Shown here piece after piece: positions 46,853 through 58,112 of a stretch of DNA of 64,000 nucleotides (position 1 is its first letter; every line of letters starts with the position of its first letter). Made by a program: the position numbers and the translations under genes. Below the pieces are notes generated by a model. That model did no database searches, had not been told where the DNA came from, and saw only the letters and a list, made by a program, of their open reading frames with translations. Location: contig QVRM01002122.1 of NCBI GenBank assembly GCA_003439945.1, positions 238,501-302,500 of the forward strand, given 5' to 3'. Origin of the DNA: Dermanyssus gallinae (Eukaryota > Arthropoda > Arachnida > Mesostigmata > Dermanyssidae).

Positions 46853-49153
46853 CTACGGATACATTTATATGTCAGTCCGAAAGCCTTGAATCTCTTCGAG
46901 ACAAACATCCGCAAGCCCCCTCGGACCTTTGCTTGCCATCTCGTGCCCCGACTATGCTACCATCCACTACCTCTAGCGACGAAGTGCGCTTGGCCGTGAG
47001 ATCCTTTCCTAGGAGCTCTGCAGCTGGTCTTGACTTCCTTAGGCCTCGACTTCTTCAGGACCTCCTGTCCGCTGTCTTAGGATCCGTCGCCGACAGACTG
47101 GCAGATGCACTGGCAAAGGTTGTAGACATTCTTCGGTGGGGATCTCCCCCTATAGCCCTTCAACCTATTATATTTGGGGCACGACTATTTGCTCTCAAGA
47201 AGAAAGACGGCTCTATCCGCCCGATAGCATGCTCGTCCACACTCCGGAGGTCGGCTTCAAAAATAGGGTGCGCTGCCAACAAAGCTGAAATATTATCGGC
47301 AATTGGCCACAATCAGCTGGGTTTTGCAACTACTGGCGGGACGGAGATCGGAATTCATACCTCTCGTGCATTTATAAACTCCCGCAGTAGCCCGACTGTC
47401 TTGGTGAAGCTGGATTTTAGGAATGCCTTTAATAGCGTCAGAAGAGACCACTTGCTAAACGCGGTGAAATGCTACGCCCCGCAAATGTTTCACCAGGTAC
47501 ATGCGGCTTATGCTCAACCGTCGCACTTGGTTCTGCCACACGCGACTATATCTTCGCAGTCGGGCCTCCAACAAGGAGACCCTTTAGGTCCACCGCTGTT
47601 CTGCCTGTGCGTAAAGGACTTGATCGACTCCCTACGAAGTCCTCTAACTGCCTGGTACCTAGACGACGGTGTGCTTGGAGGTGACCTAGCTACGGTCGTC
47701 GGTGATATCCACAGAGTCCTGGATTTTGAGAGGGTGAGTGGTCTATCCCTAAACCCTGGGAAATGCGAGGTCTACATCACGGGCCCCGAGGATATGATCT
47801 CGCCGGATATATCAGAGCTATGCCATCTCCTTCCCGGTTGCAAGGTAGTCCAGAAGAGTGACATTGAGCTCCTCGGGGTTCCTCTTTGCCAAGAGGGGCT
47901 ACCTGGGGCTCTAGACGCGTGGAGAGAAAAGCTTGAAGTAGCCGCCAGCCGTCTTCCCTCGCTGGGATCTCATCGCGGAATGTACCTACTGAGATCGTGC
48001 TTTTCGGCGGCCCGGATAACTCACTTACTTAGAGGGGCTTATTGTTTTGACTCGACCGAGAACCTTCGAGCTTTTAACGAGTGGACCTTGAAGACACTGG
48101 AACTGCTCCAGAACGTACGCCTCTCACCCCACGCCCAGACGCAGTAGCGTTGGCTGGGCCTGCCATCGTCTCATCTATGTCCCAGGCATTGGAAAAGGCC
48201 AAACGGTTACTGGACAATACAGGTCAAAGTGTATACGATCACACTTTGGCAGGCTTACTTGAGAGATTAGCCTCTCTGTGCGGTGCCATACCCACTGACA
48301 CCCTTTCCCAGAAAGGCTGGTCGACCCCACTGCAGGAGAAGACGTTTGCCCATCTCCTTGAGCAGGCCCCCACTACGACTGACAAGGCCAGGCCTCAAAA
48401 AGTGCCGGGGCCTGGTTACAGGCTCTCCCCAGTGCTCAGTTAGGCACTCTATAAGATGACGAGACTGTTCGGATTAGTGCGGGGCTACGCCTGGGGACAG
48501 CTCTCGTAATCCCCCACCAATGTAAATGCGGCGATCAAGTGGGGCCACAGGCACACCATGGCCTCTCTTGTGCCTTAAGCTCAGGTCGTCGAGCCCGGCA
48601 CGCCGCACTTAACGAGACATTTAGCCGAGCTTTGAGGTCGGCCGGCTTTCCTTGCATTCTCGAGCCTCCTGGCCTCTGCAGGAATGATGGGAAGCGACCG
48701 GACGGGCTGACACTAACGTCCTTCGAGATGAGTCGCATGCTGGTATGGGATGCAACCGTTACTGACTCATTAGCCCCCTCAATGGTCAGTGCGGGAGCGG
48801 AACATGCTGGGCACGCGTCTATGTTGGCGGAAGCGAACAAGTGCAGAAAGTATGCCAGTATCACTTACCCCCACGACTTTCGTCCACTGGCATTCGAGAC
48901 ATTAGGGGGACCTAGCCCGAAGACGCACAAACTTATTCAACGTGTGGGCAAGGCGCTCAATCGTTCGACAGGGGACCCTAGAGCTGTCGAGTACTTGCAC
49001 CAGAGACTATCGCTGGACATTCAGCGGGGTAACGCCGCCTCTGTGCGTGGAACTCTGCTAGACTGGACACGCCCGATCCACTTGATTTATCTGGTGTACA
49101 CGTTCATAAGGATACAATTGTTGCCTCTTGCATATAAGCAAATAAAACTGTAA
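46852..49153 (+). pseudogene. non-LTR retrotransposon reverse transcriptase, 5'-truncated, frameshifted
   Basis: The frame is open from the (TA)n border, so the 5' end is cut off. It shows an N-terminal SLRDKHPQAP segment, SFPRSSAAGLDFLRP, FALKKKDGSIRPIA, VKLDFRNAFNSVRRD (first Asp 47413-47415), SGLQQGDPLGPPLFCL and AWYLDDGVLGG (Asp pair 47662-47667). These are fingers and palm in the correct order, all intact. The thumb contains LLRSCFSAARITHLLRGAY. After 48147 the continuation lies in another frame (to about 48410) and then in a third: AWLQALPSAQLGTL, a stop (48452-48454), DDETVRISAGLRLG, a CKCG...HHGLSC zinc-finger-like motif, KRPDGLTL...LVWDATVTD, and QRLSLDIQRGNAASV. It is therefore dead. 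PD-X15-D (48698-48751) resembles a restriction-like endonuclease core (inference). I recognise the clade from similar animal RT proteins but cannot name it. Confidence 0.9.
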
Positions 49154-49167
49154 CATAAAAAAAAAAA
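49141..49167 (+). promoter_or_regulatory. polyadenylation signal and poly(A) tail of the retroelement
   Basis: AATAAA at 49141-49146 and an 11-base A run at 49157-49167, immediately after the last codon of the RT frame. This is the expected 3' end of a retrotransposed copy. Confidence 0.85.
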
Positions 49168-49168
49168 T

Positions 49169-49170
<2 letters not shown>

Positions 49171-49216
<46 letters not shown>
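49171..49216. repeat. (TA)n microsatellite 3' of the retroelement
   Basis: About 45 bp of (TA)n following the poly(A). With the tract at 46809-46850 it brackets the retroelement. Confidence 0.9.
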
Positions 49217-49220
<4 letters not shown>

Positions 49221-49485
49221 TGTGGACATATAAATATACAAATATTGCCTTCATTCGTAAAGCAGACTAGAAAGCAGATTACACTCCCAGAGACCCCGGC
49301 GTATCTTCAGGTAACTGAGCAGTTTAAGGAAAAATGGCTGACATTGATCCAAGACATCATAGTAGTGAGGGCAACGCAGTCATCTCACTAGCAGGACTGA
49401 TACGTATATTCATAAATGTTTACTTTTTATTGTGTGCTTGTACTTACCCTCCATAAAGTAGACGTAAACTTACCATATATACATA
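49217..49485. other. short unique interval
   Basis: About 270 bp without recognised features, between the retroelement and the next foldback element. Confidence 0.5.
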
Positions 49486-49489
49486 CATA

Positions 49490-50282
49490 CTCCGCAAGAA
49501 AATAATTTTTCAGATTAGCTGGAGGTGCGGAAGCGTGTTGTTTAGGAGTGAGGATGAAATTTATAAAAGAAAGTGTTCTACCTTTTTTTCTTACACAGTT
49601 GTGCAAAATCTACGTTTGAGGTATGAACGAACCGATCATACCGGCGTATTCGGCGGAAAATTTTGCGGAGGAATATCTAAATGACACCGGACGCAAACTA
49701 GCGAAAGGCGAATAGCCAGCCCAAATTTACGCCGCAAAGTCTCAGGCAATATCAAATTTAATGCCTATCATTTTCGTACGAAAGCGATGGCACTGCGTAG
49801 TTGCCGAGTAATTAAGCTATTTTAACAGCCATAGTTGTTATGTTTTAAGATGAAGCTTTCACGTTTAAAATCGTAAAATTTTGCCAGTACGTTTTCTTCC
49901 CCTCCATTCATTAAGAACAAATATTTTCATGCCGAGTTCTACCAAACCTCAAAATATGTACCTAACTTTCTCATACACCATATGCAAGTATGCAGGCCTT
50001 CGTTTTAGATATAGCTGTCGAAAAAGCTTAGTTAACTATTCGCCTTTCGCTAGCTTGCGTCTGAATTTTCCGGCGAACACGCCGGTATGATTGGTTCCTT
50101 CATGCGTTGACTGGCTCTACGCAAGCGTAGATTTTGCACAACTATGTAGGAAAAAAAGTCAGAATAACTTTTTTTTTTTTTTTTTATCAATTTCATCCTC
50201 ATTCCTAAACGAGAATTTTCCGGCTCTCTTTATTAAATTATTTTGTTGCCGAATTCTACCATACCTTAAAATAAGTACAGAC
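49490..50282. mobile_element. foldback/MITE element, copy 3
   Basis: Carries the same blocks as 45804-46808: AGAAAATAATTTTTC near the left end, TTTTGCACAACTATGTAGG-like and GCGAAAGGCGAATAGCCAG blocks, and CTACCATACCTTAAAATAAG at the right end. The two halves are inverted relative to each other (ACCGATCATACCGGCG at about 49630 against CGCCGGTATGATTGGT at about 50080). A run of 18 T lies at about 50169-50186. No transposase. The left terminus is diverged, and the CAGGGT end is not visible. Together with copy 2 it encloses the RT element. Confidence 0.75.
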
Positions 50283-50630
50283 GGTTATGGAAGACCCATA
50301 GTAGGTTGATGCAAGAGTTCTTGCAGTTTTGGTATCCACTCGTTCCCGAGGCCTGCGGCGTCCTCTGGGCAACACCACTATCAGAAAGGATGATACGTTA
50401 ATGACAAAGCGGCTGTTACTGCATTTCCGCTTTGACAATACAAACACAGTTGCTTTCTGAGACGGCAAAAAACAACTTAACGATTTAAACAAGCCCACAA
50501 CCGCAATAACTTTTGCATATATATATATATAATTTTTACCCCAAATCAGACATCAGCTAGGCGTGCAACAACTTTGGCACTGCCCTCAGTAGGCCTAAAG
50601 TCGAGTCAATACTCACTTGCATGTCGCCTG
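50283..50630. other. no gene seen; short (TA)n
   Basis: Includes a short (TA)n at 50517-50532. No coding signature beyond an 80-codon minus-strand frame with no domain. Confidence 0.5.
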
Positions 50631-50639
50631 TCCGAAACA

Positions 50640-51720
50640 TGGACCTGCATTCCTAAAAATATTAGGTGCCTCACATTGAAGCACCTCTTTGTTTGAGTGT
50701 ATCACTTTAATTTGTGCGTATATGTGACAGCGTGTTGCATCATTTAGGGCTTCACGTTGTAACAAACGCTGTTTAGAAATCATTGTAAAAATACTTAGCG
50801 CCTATTTTTAGGGCGGCCACCATGCGGTTGTTGTCCAGCATGGTGCCCAGCTGAGGTGAAGGAAGTGCCCTTAGTAAGCCACTGCTGAAGGTCTTACGGG
50901 CGGCTATGAATACCGCTCTATTTGCGGAGATTGCATGTTATCTAAGATCGTGCAAGCGGTCGTTTGATACCTGTAGCCGTCAAGCATATGCTGCGTAGGG
51001 TGTTGCTCCCAGGGGCTAGGGTCTATCAATTGTCCAGCTGCCAGCTCAGCTTTGTCCATCATTCCGCGCAGAGCAGAACGGACGTCTGGTTCAAAAAACG
51101 TCTTTGCGAACCCCGAGAACTCTATAAAAGTGGCATTGTAGCACAACTAAGTAAGCTCTGTTACAAACCTTAGTCCCAACGCTCCCCCGCTGAGAGAAAG
51201 TGTTGCTCTTTTCACTCAGTATCTCCTTTGCCACCCCATCAAATGCTTGCAAATTATCACAGTGTTGGCCTGTGGGAAACGTGCGTAGACTGTAGTTTAG
51301 CCTTGGTGATCCGAGGCTGTATCTCCATTGACATATTGTAGCTTGTGAGTGCATCGCCAATAGTCGAGTTTTTACACACCGAAGGGCGTCCCGCGAATCC
51401 AGGATTGTTAAAAAAGATCTTCCGAGAGCTAGTGGGCGCTCCTAAGACTTCAAAATCAGGCATCTCAATTCTCTTTGTACCGGACAGGGCGTCTGCAATG
51501 ATTTTGCATGCCTCATCCTGTTCGTGGGAGGTTCCCCCTACAGCTATGAGCTTGCATTTAGAGGCGTTGAAAATTAAGCCTCCCTCTTTTGCTAAATGTA
51601 GCACTTCGCGTATGTCGGAGGCCACTACGTTCGCACGGCCGCCTTTGCGCGACTGTGTGAGGCTGTGGTGCAGTCGATCAGAAAGATTATCCAGCGTTCT
51701 CTATTGGGAGTCTGTTACGT
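50640..51720 (-). pseudogene. non-LTR reverse transcriptase fossil, minus strand
   Basis: The minus strand carries pieces of the same RT clade as 46.9-49.1 kb, in order. SDIREVLHLAKEGGLIFNAS followed by KCKLIAVGG (51540-51620) corresponds to the region just after the palm (SGLSLNPGKCEVYI in the better copy). FEVLGAPTSS (about 51430-51460) corresponds to IELLGVPLCQ. SSGLLRALPSPQLGTMLDNN (about 50825-50890) corresponds to AWLQALPSAQLGTL. Between them are frameshifts and stops. The catalytic YLDD region is not readable upstream; a degenerate FLIDCTTAS at about 51670 may be its remnant. It is inactive. Orientation is opposite to the better-preserved copy 1.5 kb away. Confidence 0.75.
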
Positions 51721-51744
51721 GCGTTTTCGCTCTGGAATATATAT

Positions 51745-52440
51745 CTATATATGGATCAGAAGGTTCGTAGCATGAGATAAAAGTAAGGATCATGTATCTT
51801 TTATTGTTCAGTGTAGTCACCCGGAAACTCAGCTTATCTAGTCCAACGATGCTCAATAGCCCTTATACCACAAGCAAAATATTAGGAATATTTGGACGCA
51901 AAATACTCTTCTACGGTGCATGTCGCACCGCTGTTGCTTTGATATGCTTCTTAAGATTTCCAAACAAATAATAGTCGCAGGGGACTCTCCGGAAAATATG
52001 GGGGATGCTCGACATTTTGAAACTCTATTTCGCGTAATGTGGCCATGGCAAAGAAGATGTTTCGGTGGGCGCAGTGTCGTAATGAAACAGCACAGTTTTT
52101 TCCTACGTTCCGAGCCGTAGTGCTATGGTGCGTTCATTCGACTGGCCCAAGAATACTTTTATTGTTATAGACAGTTATCGCTCTTCCTTTAGAGACCCCT
52201 TTTTACCTTGGTGAGAAGCATTTCTCTACGTGCTGTCCATTCGCCGGCATTGTTCCGTTAGTGAGTGACGTGATGTATCCAGGGTTCGTCGGCGGTTACC
52301 GCGTTGAATAAAAAAGCCTGCGGATTTCGTCTCAAAAATTTCAAATTGTTTGCCAAAACTGACACGGGTCAGACTTTCCTCGCTTGTTAGCAACAGACAG
52401 ATTTAACTTTTAGAAAAAAAATATTACCCATAACCTCTAA
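51745..52440 (-). pseudogene. mariner transposase fossil, minus strand
   Basis: Read on the minus strand from 52440 down: KQFEIFETKSAGFF and NAVTADEPWIHHVTH (about 52250-52300) match the mariner block F-x-x-R-F-V-T-x-D-E-T-W-I-H-H, including the first catalytic Asp. EHPPYFPESP (about 51985-52015) and, one frame over, DYYLFGNLKKHI hold the third catalytic Asp region. The C-terminal part (KSILRPNIPNILLVV, a stop, GLLSIVGLDKLS) runs to about 51800. Frameshifts and stops are frequent, so it is dead. The motif set is that of classical mariner-like transposases, not Tc1. The helix-turn-helix region is missing. Confidence 0.72.
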
Positions 52441-52536
52441 CGATGCTCCGCATAGAGGAATGCATTGGGAACGTTATTTTTTTAACTATGCGTGTCCAGA
52501 TGTTGCACTCTGGATTGGCCGTCTTGCTGAAATATC

Positions 52537-52630
52537 TGAAAGCAGTCCCGTAGACGTTAAATGTTGGCTGAGGGTCAGCCCGAAAAAGTTTAGATTCCGT
52601 GTTAAGCCCGAAAAAGTTTAGATTTTAGTT
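52537..52630 (+). mobile_element. SINE family B tail, copy 2
   Basis: AAGCAGTCCCGTAGACGTTA and TTGGCTGAGGGTCAGC match the body of the SINE at 13756-14030. A 28-bp-period duplication of AGCCCGAAAAAGTTTAGATT (52577-52596 and 52605-52624) extends it. The tRNA-like head is absent here. Confidence 0.65.
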
Positions 52631-53845
52631 AAATCCTCATTCCGTCGTATTAGGGGATGGGGGATAACACTTGTGCATTCGAGCCGCCTGTCTAAACTAG
52701 AACTTCAAGAGTACTCTGGTAGCATTCGTGACCGGAGTGCTAACTATACTAATCTAGGTTATTCCAGACTTCAACAAACCCGCGTCTAAAAAACCGCATT
52801 AACTAGGCGGATTTAAATCGTGTAGTAGTAGTAGTAGCAGTAGTGAAGGTAGCGGTGGTGTGTAAATGAAGCTCGTCGAAGCATCACCACCGCATCGCAC
52901 AGTGTCGGACACTTCCGTCGAACGTTCTAACCTTGAAGGTTCTTCCTGACCGGAACTCCCGCCCGCTGACCTTGGCCCATTTACGCGTTAGCAGTTTCGC
53001 AAACTGGATATCACACGCTCGGACATAAGGACAGCGCCTAGAGAGACAGCTTCGGGCTCAGCTCGAACAGCAGCAGCAGCAGCACCGTCTCTCTTCGTTC
53101 AATCACGACGATTGACAGAGTACAGAGCTCGCTTTCATTTTTGAGTTTTTCTCGTTTTTTTTTCGTTGGCTACGTAACGAGCAGCGGTAGCGGCAGCCGC
53201 CGGCCAATGGTGACACGAGGGTTTCCTTTCGTCGTCGTCGTGGTCGTCGAGGTCCAAGCTGATGGTGATGGTAGACAACGATGCGAACCCATCGGTCGTC
53301 AATCGGTGATAATTCATTCCTCCCGAGCCGGCCGCTTTGCTAGATTTATCTCTCTCTCTCTCTCTAGCTTCTCTTTCCCTATGTCTCTCTCTAGCTTCCC
53401 TTTCTTTCTCTCTCTCTCTTTCTCGCTTCCCTTTCTCTATCTCTCTGACTACACGTCGACGAAGTCCGATAAAGAGATCGAAGTAGCTTGTTCGGCAGAG
53501 CTTCAGACAGCGACTTCTTCAGCACACGCACACACACACACACACAGTTCGAGTGAGCTCGAGTAGATAGTGAATTGGGTAGAGAGAATCGGACCGAAAC
53601 AGGGGAGAGATCGAGAGACAGACATAGGCATAGAGAGAAAGAGAGAGATAAAGTAAACTGAACAAAGACACAGAGAGAGAGAAAGAGAGCAAAAACACAC
53701 ATAGGCGGGATGGGGACGTATCGTCGCTAGGCAGGCGTACGTATCGAGCGAACTCGAGCAAGTTCCGTAGCACCAGCACACATTGATTGCGCAAGCATCA
53801 GCTGCTGCACCAGCAGGTCTGCAGAGACCTGAGAGATGAGAAGTT
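52631..53845. other. GC-richer island, CT and GA tracts, no recognised gene
   Basis: TAG/GTA triplets (52821-52843), a GCA run (53069-53084), CT-rich runs (53348-53450), a CA run (53524-53546) and GA runs (53624-53692). Open frames are serine/leucine-rich translations of these tracts. Confidence 0.45.
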
Positions 53846-53847
53846 CG

Positions 53848-53970
53848 TTGTTGTCGCTGTTGTTGTTGTTGCTGTCGTTGTTGTTGTTGTCCCTGTTGTT
53901 GTTGTTTTCGTCGTCGCTGTTGTTGTCGTCATTGTTGTTCTTGTTGCTGTTGCTGTTATCCTTCTTTGTT
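53848..53970 (+). repeat. GTT/GTC triplet array
   Basis: About 120 bp of imperfect GTT/GTC/GCT triplets; poly-V/L frames are repeat-derived. Confidence 0.8.
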
Positions 53971-55195
53971 GCCGCACCACTTCTTCGTCTCTTACTCGCC
54001 GGCCCGGTGATAGGTTAACCGGCCGCAGAGTGGACGGAACGGTCTTCAGAGATGCACTTCACCGTGAGGGAGCAGGCCGGGCGGGGGGGGGGGGGGGTAG
54101 AGGGAAAGAGAGCATCGTCAATGCAGATAGATGTAATAGCCGTGGCGGCTGTCGAGGTCAGTCAAGCATCAAAGAGAAGAAGAAAAAGAAAATGAAGACA
54201 AGGTTAATCGTCGATGTCCTCGTTGTCGTCAATGTCGTCGTCGTCTTCAATTCGTTCGTCAATTGAAGTCGTACCAATCGTAATCGCCGTACCAGCAACA
54301 ACAACAGCAGTAGTAGAAGTACTACTAGTCGTAACAGAAGTGGTTTCACTGACAGTAAGTCCGGTCGACGAAGATCACCACTACTACAACAACTACGACG
54401 ACGACGAACACTGAAGAAGGACACCGATGTGATGTCCGAGCGGAACCTCATCCGGCGGAAGTAACTTGCGATGGACCGCCAGTGCCATCAACAGCATCAC
54501 TGCTCAGTGTATCACCATCAACACCTACCTCCTCCAGCTCCAGTCGGACGAGGTTAACCTTGCACGCCGCACGTGTTGTTGTTGCTGCTGCTGCTGTTGT
54601 GTCACTCTTGCATGTTTGACCTCCATGTTGTGGCATGTCGGCGGTGGCTGCGATTTGCAGAGGATGCCGGCCACACACAAGCACACCCGACGAAACGACC
54701 CGTTGGAACCACTACGTGGCCATGCACTGTACTAGCTGTAACTATAGAGCATCGAAAGTATAGGCTGTCCAAGAAATCAGCTGGCATCGTTTAAAAAAAA
54801 TGCCCGCGCTCAGCTCTGCCCCCTCCGTAAACAGAAGGGGAGTTATTTTTAGGTGCCACCGAAGCTAAGCTCGTCCAGTGATCTCTGAAATAAAGATAAA
54901 ATACAAATGCGGTTTCTTTTTTTTGCAGTTTAGAATACATAGAAACAAACTTTCATACTACCACTATATATATATATATATATATACGAAGGCGGATTAG
55001 CAAACATTCAAAGGTACTTTGCAGAAAGAAAACAGGTACTTTGAATTTTGCCGCCAGGTAAGCGAAGCCACCATAGTAGCAGAGTTTTCCGCATTGTTTT
55101 GCTTACAAGAGTCTTTTATCAGTTACACTAGCCAGCTTCACACAAGTTTGCACCAAATGCTGGCGGCGATTAGAGCTTGACTTTGGTACAAATAA
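53971..55195. other. mixed DNA, no recognised gene
   Basis: A G run at about 54080-54096, GTC/GTA triplets (54209-54330), GCT (54567-54600) and a (TA)n tract at about 54965-54986. No domain was found. Confidence 0.45.
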
Positions 55196-55227
55196 GCGAA
55201 CACCGAAGATGGCCTCCCTTCGGAAAG

Positions 55228-55535
55228 ACCTTCGACATCAAGAACGGACGAAAACGTCAACAAAGTTCGTGATATCATGCTTATAAATCGCCGCTTTACT
55301 ATTAGGGAGATAACCGAGAAATCGGTGATATCTTATGAGTCAGTCGTGACAGTCTTGACCGATATTTTACGCGTCTGAAGATTGACAGCAAATTGTGTTC
55401 TAAAAAAGTTGAATTTCCAGCAAATAAACTCCCTTTGGGAAATACTTGAATTAAACCTTCAGGCGGCAGCAAAAGACCTTAAATTGCATTAGAAAGTAAT
55501 TACAGGAAACGAGTTATGGATATATTGTTGCGACA
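55228..55535 (+). pseudogene. mariner transposase fossil, N-terminal half
   Basis: The plus strand reads STSRTDENVNKVRDIM and LINRRFTIREITEKSVISYE, the second helix-turn-helix of a mariner transposase. Then come SVVTVLTDILRV with a stop and VLKKLNFQQI. A stop and KVITGNELWIYCCDIES (about 55490-55540) match the block K-V-I-T-G-D-E-x-W around the first catalytic residue. That Asp is Asn here. The rest of the catalytic domain is not readable after about 55540. It is inactive and 3'-truncated or too decayed to follow. Confidence 0.75.
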
Positions 55536-55540
55536 TCGAA

Positions 55541-55904
55541 TCCTCCCTATGACTTGTATAATGCAACGTTGTTGATGTTTTTATTTGCATGGCCTTTTCT
55601 TGTGGGTGTTCTAGAATCTGCTTCAGCAGACATCCAATCCAGGCCACGCAGTCGGTGGCAATCCGTAGAATTGTCTGAACTGTCTGCAGCATTTGACAAA
55701 GTGTCCATTCACTTTAGTCGAAGTTTTACGTACACGTTGACGTTTTCGAGTGAAGACTTCACTCCAAAATGTTGCCCCCACTATCGCGAAGAGCAAGAAA
55801 GCAGCAAGAATAGGACGGTGCGCTATTCTATCTGGCTGCCGCCGTCATCACAGCCGTCTTCACTTTAGCAAGTCGACCATGGCGTGGAGCTGTAGAAATA
55901 CTGA

Positions 55905-55941
<37 letters not shown>

Positions 55942-57825
55942 CTTGTTGTAGAAACTGTTGTTTATTGCTGTTGCTGTTCTCGAAGCAGCAGCCCAGCCGT
56001 GGTATGTGCGCCATGCTCGCGCAAGTCCGGTTAGGTTAACGGTTAACCGTTGAGTGGTGTCATCCTAGAGCCGCCTGGCCGCTTCTTCGCCTAACTAGCG
56101 AGGAGGGGTTTGTGTATATCGGTCTGCCGATTGGTCTCTCTAGGCCGGCCATTTCCGGCCTCCGAAAGGGATACCGCTAGGAACTGTTGGCTGCCAGCGG
56201 TCACAACGACAGCAGCAGCAGCGGCGGCGGCAGCAGTAACAGCAAATGGTCTAGCGCAGAGACCCACACACTGTTACAGGGTGTGGGTCTTTGACCCTGG
56301 TGTTTCCCCCTTGTTACCGCTCGTAAGAGCGAGCTCAAGCAAACGCCGACTTGGGCTGAATTGCCTTCGAATGCTGATCATAATGATCATGATGATGTTG
56401 ATAAATGCGATGATTGTAATGATGATGCTGCTGATGATGATAAATGCGACGGTGATGACGATGATGATGATGATGGTCACAACGACGACGAAGAAGATGT
56501 TGTTGTTAATAACAGCATCGTCTGCGAAACTAGCACGAACAATGAAACCACCTCCACTGCAGCATCGGCACCAACACCACTACCAAGAACAACAACAACA
56601 GCAACAACAGCAACAACAACAACAACAACAGCAACAACCACAACAACAACAACAACAAAAACGACAACAGCTCTATCAACTCGGCTGGCCGTAAATAACC
56701 GGAGAAAGGCCTGCTTCTGTTCGTTGTTACATGCTGACATTGTTGTTGATGATGTCCCGACTGATGAGTGTGGACACTTCTACCGAGCTCCTCACTGTCT
56801 CGACATTTTTGTTTCGTAAGTGAGTGTATAGTGGGGCTGGCCGAGTCCTCGTTGTACCCACCGTGTAGTAGTAGTAGTAGTGATCGTACAGAAGTCTATG
56901 CTTGTTTCAGGACGGCCATGAGCTGGCTCCGCAATCATCCTCAATGAGGGATCATCACTTGAGGTATCATCTATCCACTGAGATCCATCTGCATTCGTCT
57001 CTGCAGAACGAGAGAAAGAGACTGCCAGAGAGAGAGAGAAAGAGATTCAGCAGCAATTAAAGCTTCTTCCTGTCGTCTTGAAGTCTCCGTCCGAGATAAG
57101 ACTTGCAGGGACTGCTCTTGTTATCGTCCTCACTGGGCGGAACGAGTCGCCACCGTTTCATGCTCACGCATGCAGGGCGGAGGGATGCGCCTGAAAGCTT
57201 CGGATCAGCGTCTCGGCTGATCTAGCGTCTAGGATCTGTGGGCTACGTGTAAGTCGCTTAGGGTACAATGCGTAACGATTGGACCGTGCACACATTGTGC
57301 AGGCGTGTGCACGATAAGGAACCTGTACAGTGTTAAGACACTTGCATGATATCCCGAACTCCCGAACGCGTATCCGCCTAGGTTGACTCGTCGTCGAAAG
57401 TTTGCTAGTTGTGCTAAATGTCGACGTATCGTCTCAGATCGACCTTTACCTGTGTAAACAGTGTCGTGTCATTGTCGGCACCGTACTGTGTTTGTCTGCG
57501 CAACGTAAGTAGCGCTAACGATAAGACTGAAATGTTCACCACATTTGCCAATTCTATTATCCAGCCGAGGCCGCTATAAGGGGCGTTTGATATTTGCGTG
57601 CCCTATGTTTTCTTTTTGGCTTCTGGTTAGAACTGCTCTTTTAAAATGTGCTAGAATGCATTAGATTATTATCACTGCATTACTTACACGCTAAGCTTAC
57701 GTGATACTTCGTTTAAAATTTTTAAAAAATTTAATCTGATAAGAACGGATGAAATTAGTAATGTGCTTACACAAAACGATTTAAATTTCATTGCATAATT
57801 AGAGTCGCAAGCTATCTACTGCGGT
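55541..57825. other. mixed DNA and triplet island, no recognised gene
   Basis: (TA)n at about 55907-55939; GCA/GCG runs near 56209-56240; GAT triplets at 56382-56480; CAA runs at 56586-56660; TAG/GTA at 56866-56882; GA runs at 57010-57046. The frames of 152-194 codons at 56110-56819 are Asp- or Thr/Gln-repeat translations. A small hairpin is listed separately. Confidence 0.45.
56260..56290. repeat. inverted repeat, 10-bp perfect arms
   Basis: AGACCCACAC (56260-56269) and GTGTGGGTCT (56281-56290) with an 11-nt loop. Confidence 0.75.
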
Positions 57826-57827
57826 CA

Positions 57828-58112
57828 CTAGGGTCTCCTGGATGTAATCGCCGGAAGATTTGAAAAGCGATATAGAGAATTGTAGATCTTGTTAAAGTTA
57901 AAAAAAAATCTAATAGGATAGGGTCTTTGAAAAGTGCTGTTTCGGAGTGAGAGTGATAATAATAAAATCAGTGACACTGGTGTTGCTTCTTGACATAGGG
58001 GCACAAAATGTGCAATTGCGTCACAACCACAATGCTTGCTTGCCCAACAATGGGTGTTGTGCCTGCTAAACACCCCGTCTTGTGTAACACAAGCTTCATT
58101 GGTGAAAATCAC
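57828..58112 (-). pseudogene. DDE transposase fragment (Tc1/mariner superfamily)
   Basis: Minus strand: MIFTNEACVTQDGVFSRHNT followed by HCWASKHCG. This matches the block I/L-x-F-S-D-E-A-x-x-T-x-x-G-V-x-N-x-x-N-x-H-x-W-A that surrounds the first catalytic Asp in a group of insect and mite DDE transposases. The catalytic Asp is replaced by Asn. Downstream the frame becomes low-complexity (LILLLSLSL) and the second and third acids are not visible. It is thus an isolated, catalytically dead fragment. Subfamily assignment is from memory of that motif and is not certain. Confidence 0.6.

Noticed and set aside
51345..51770. 141-codon plus-strand frame
   Set aside because: Antisense of the RT fossil on the minus strand, which carries the recognisable motifs.
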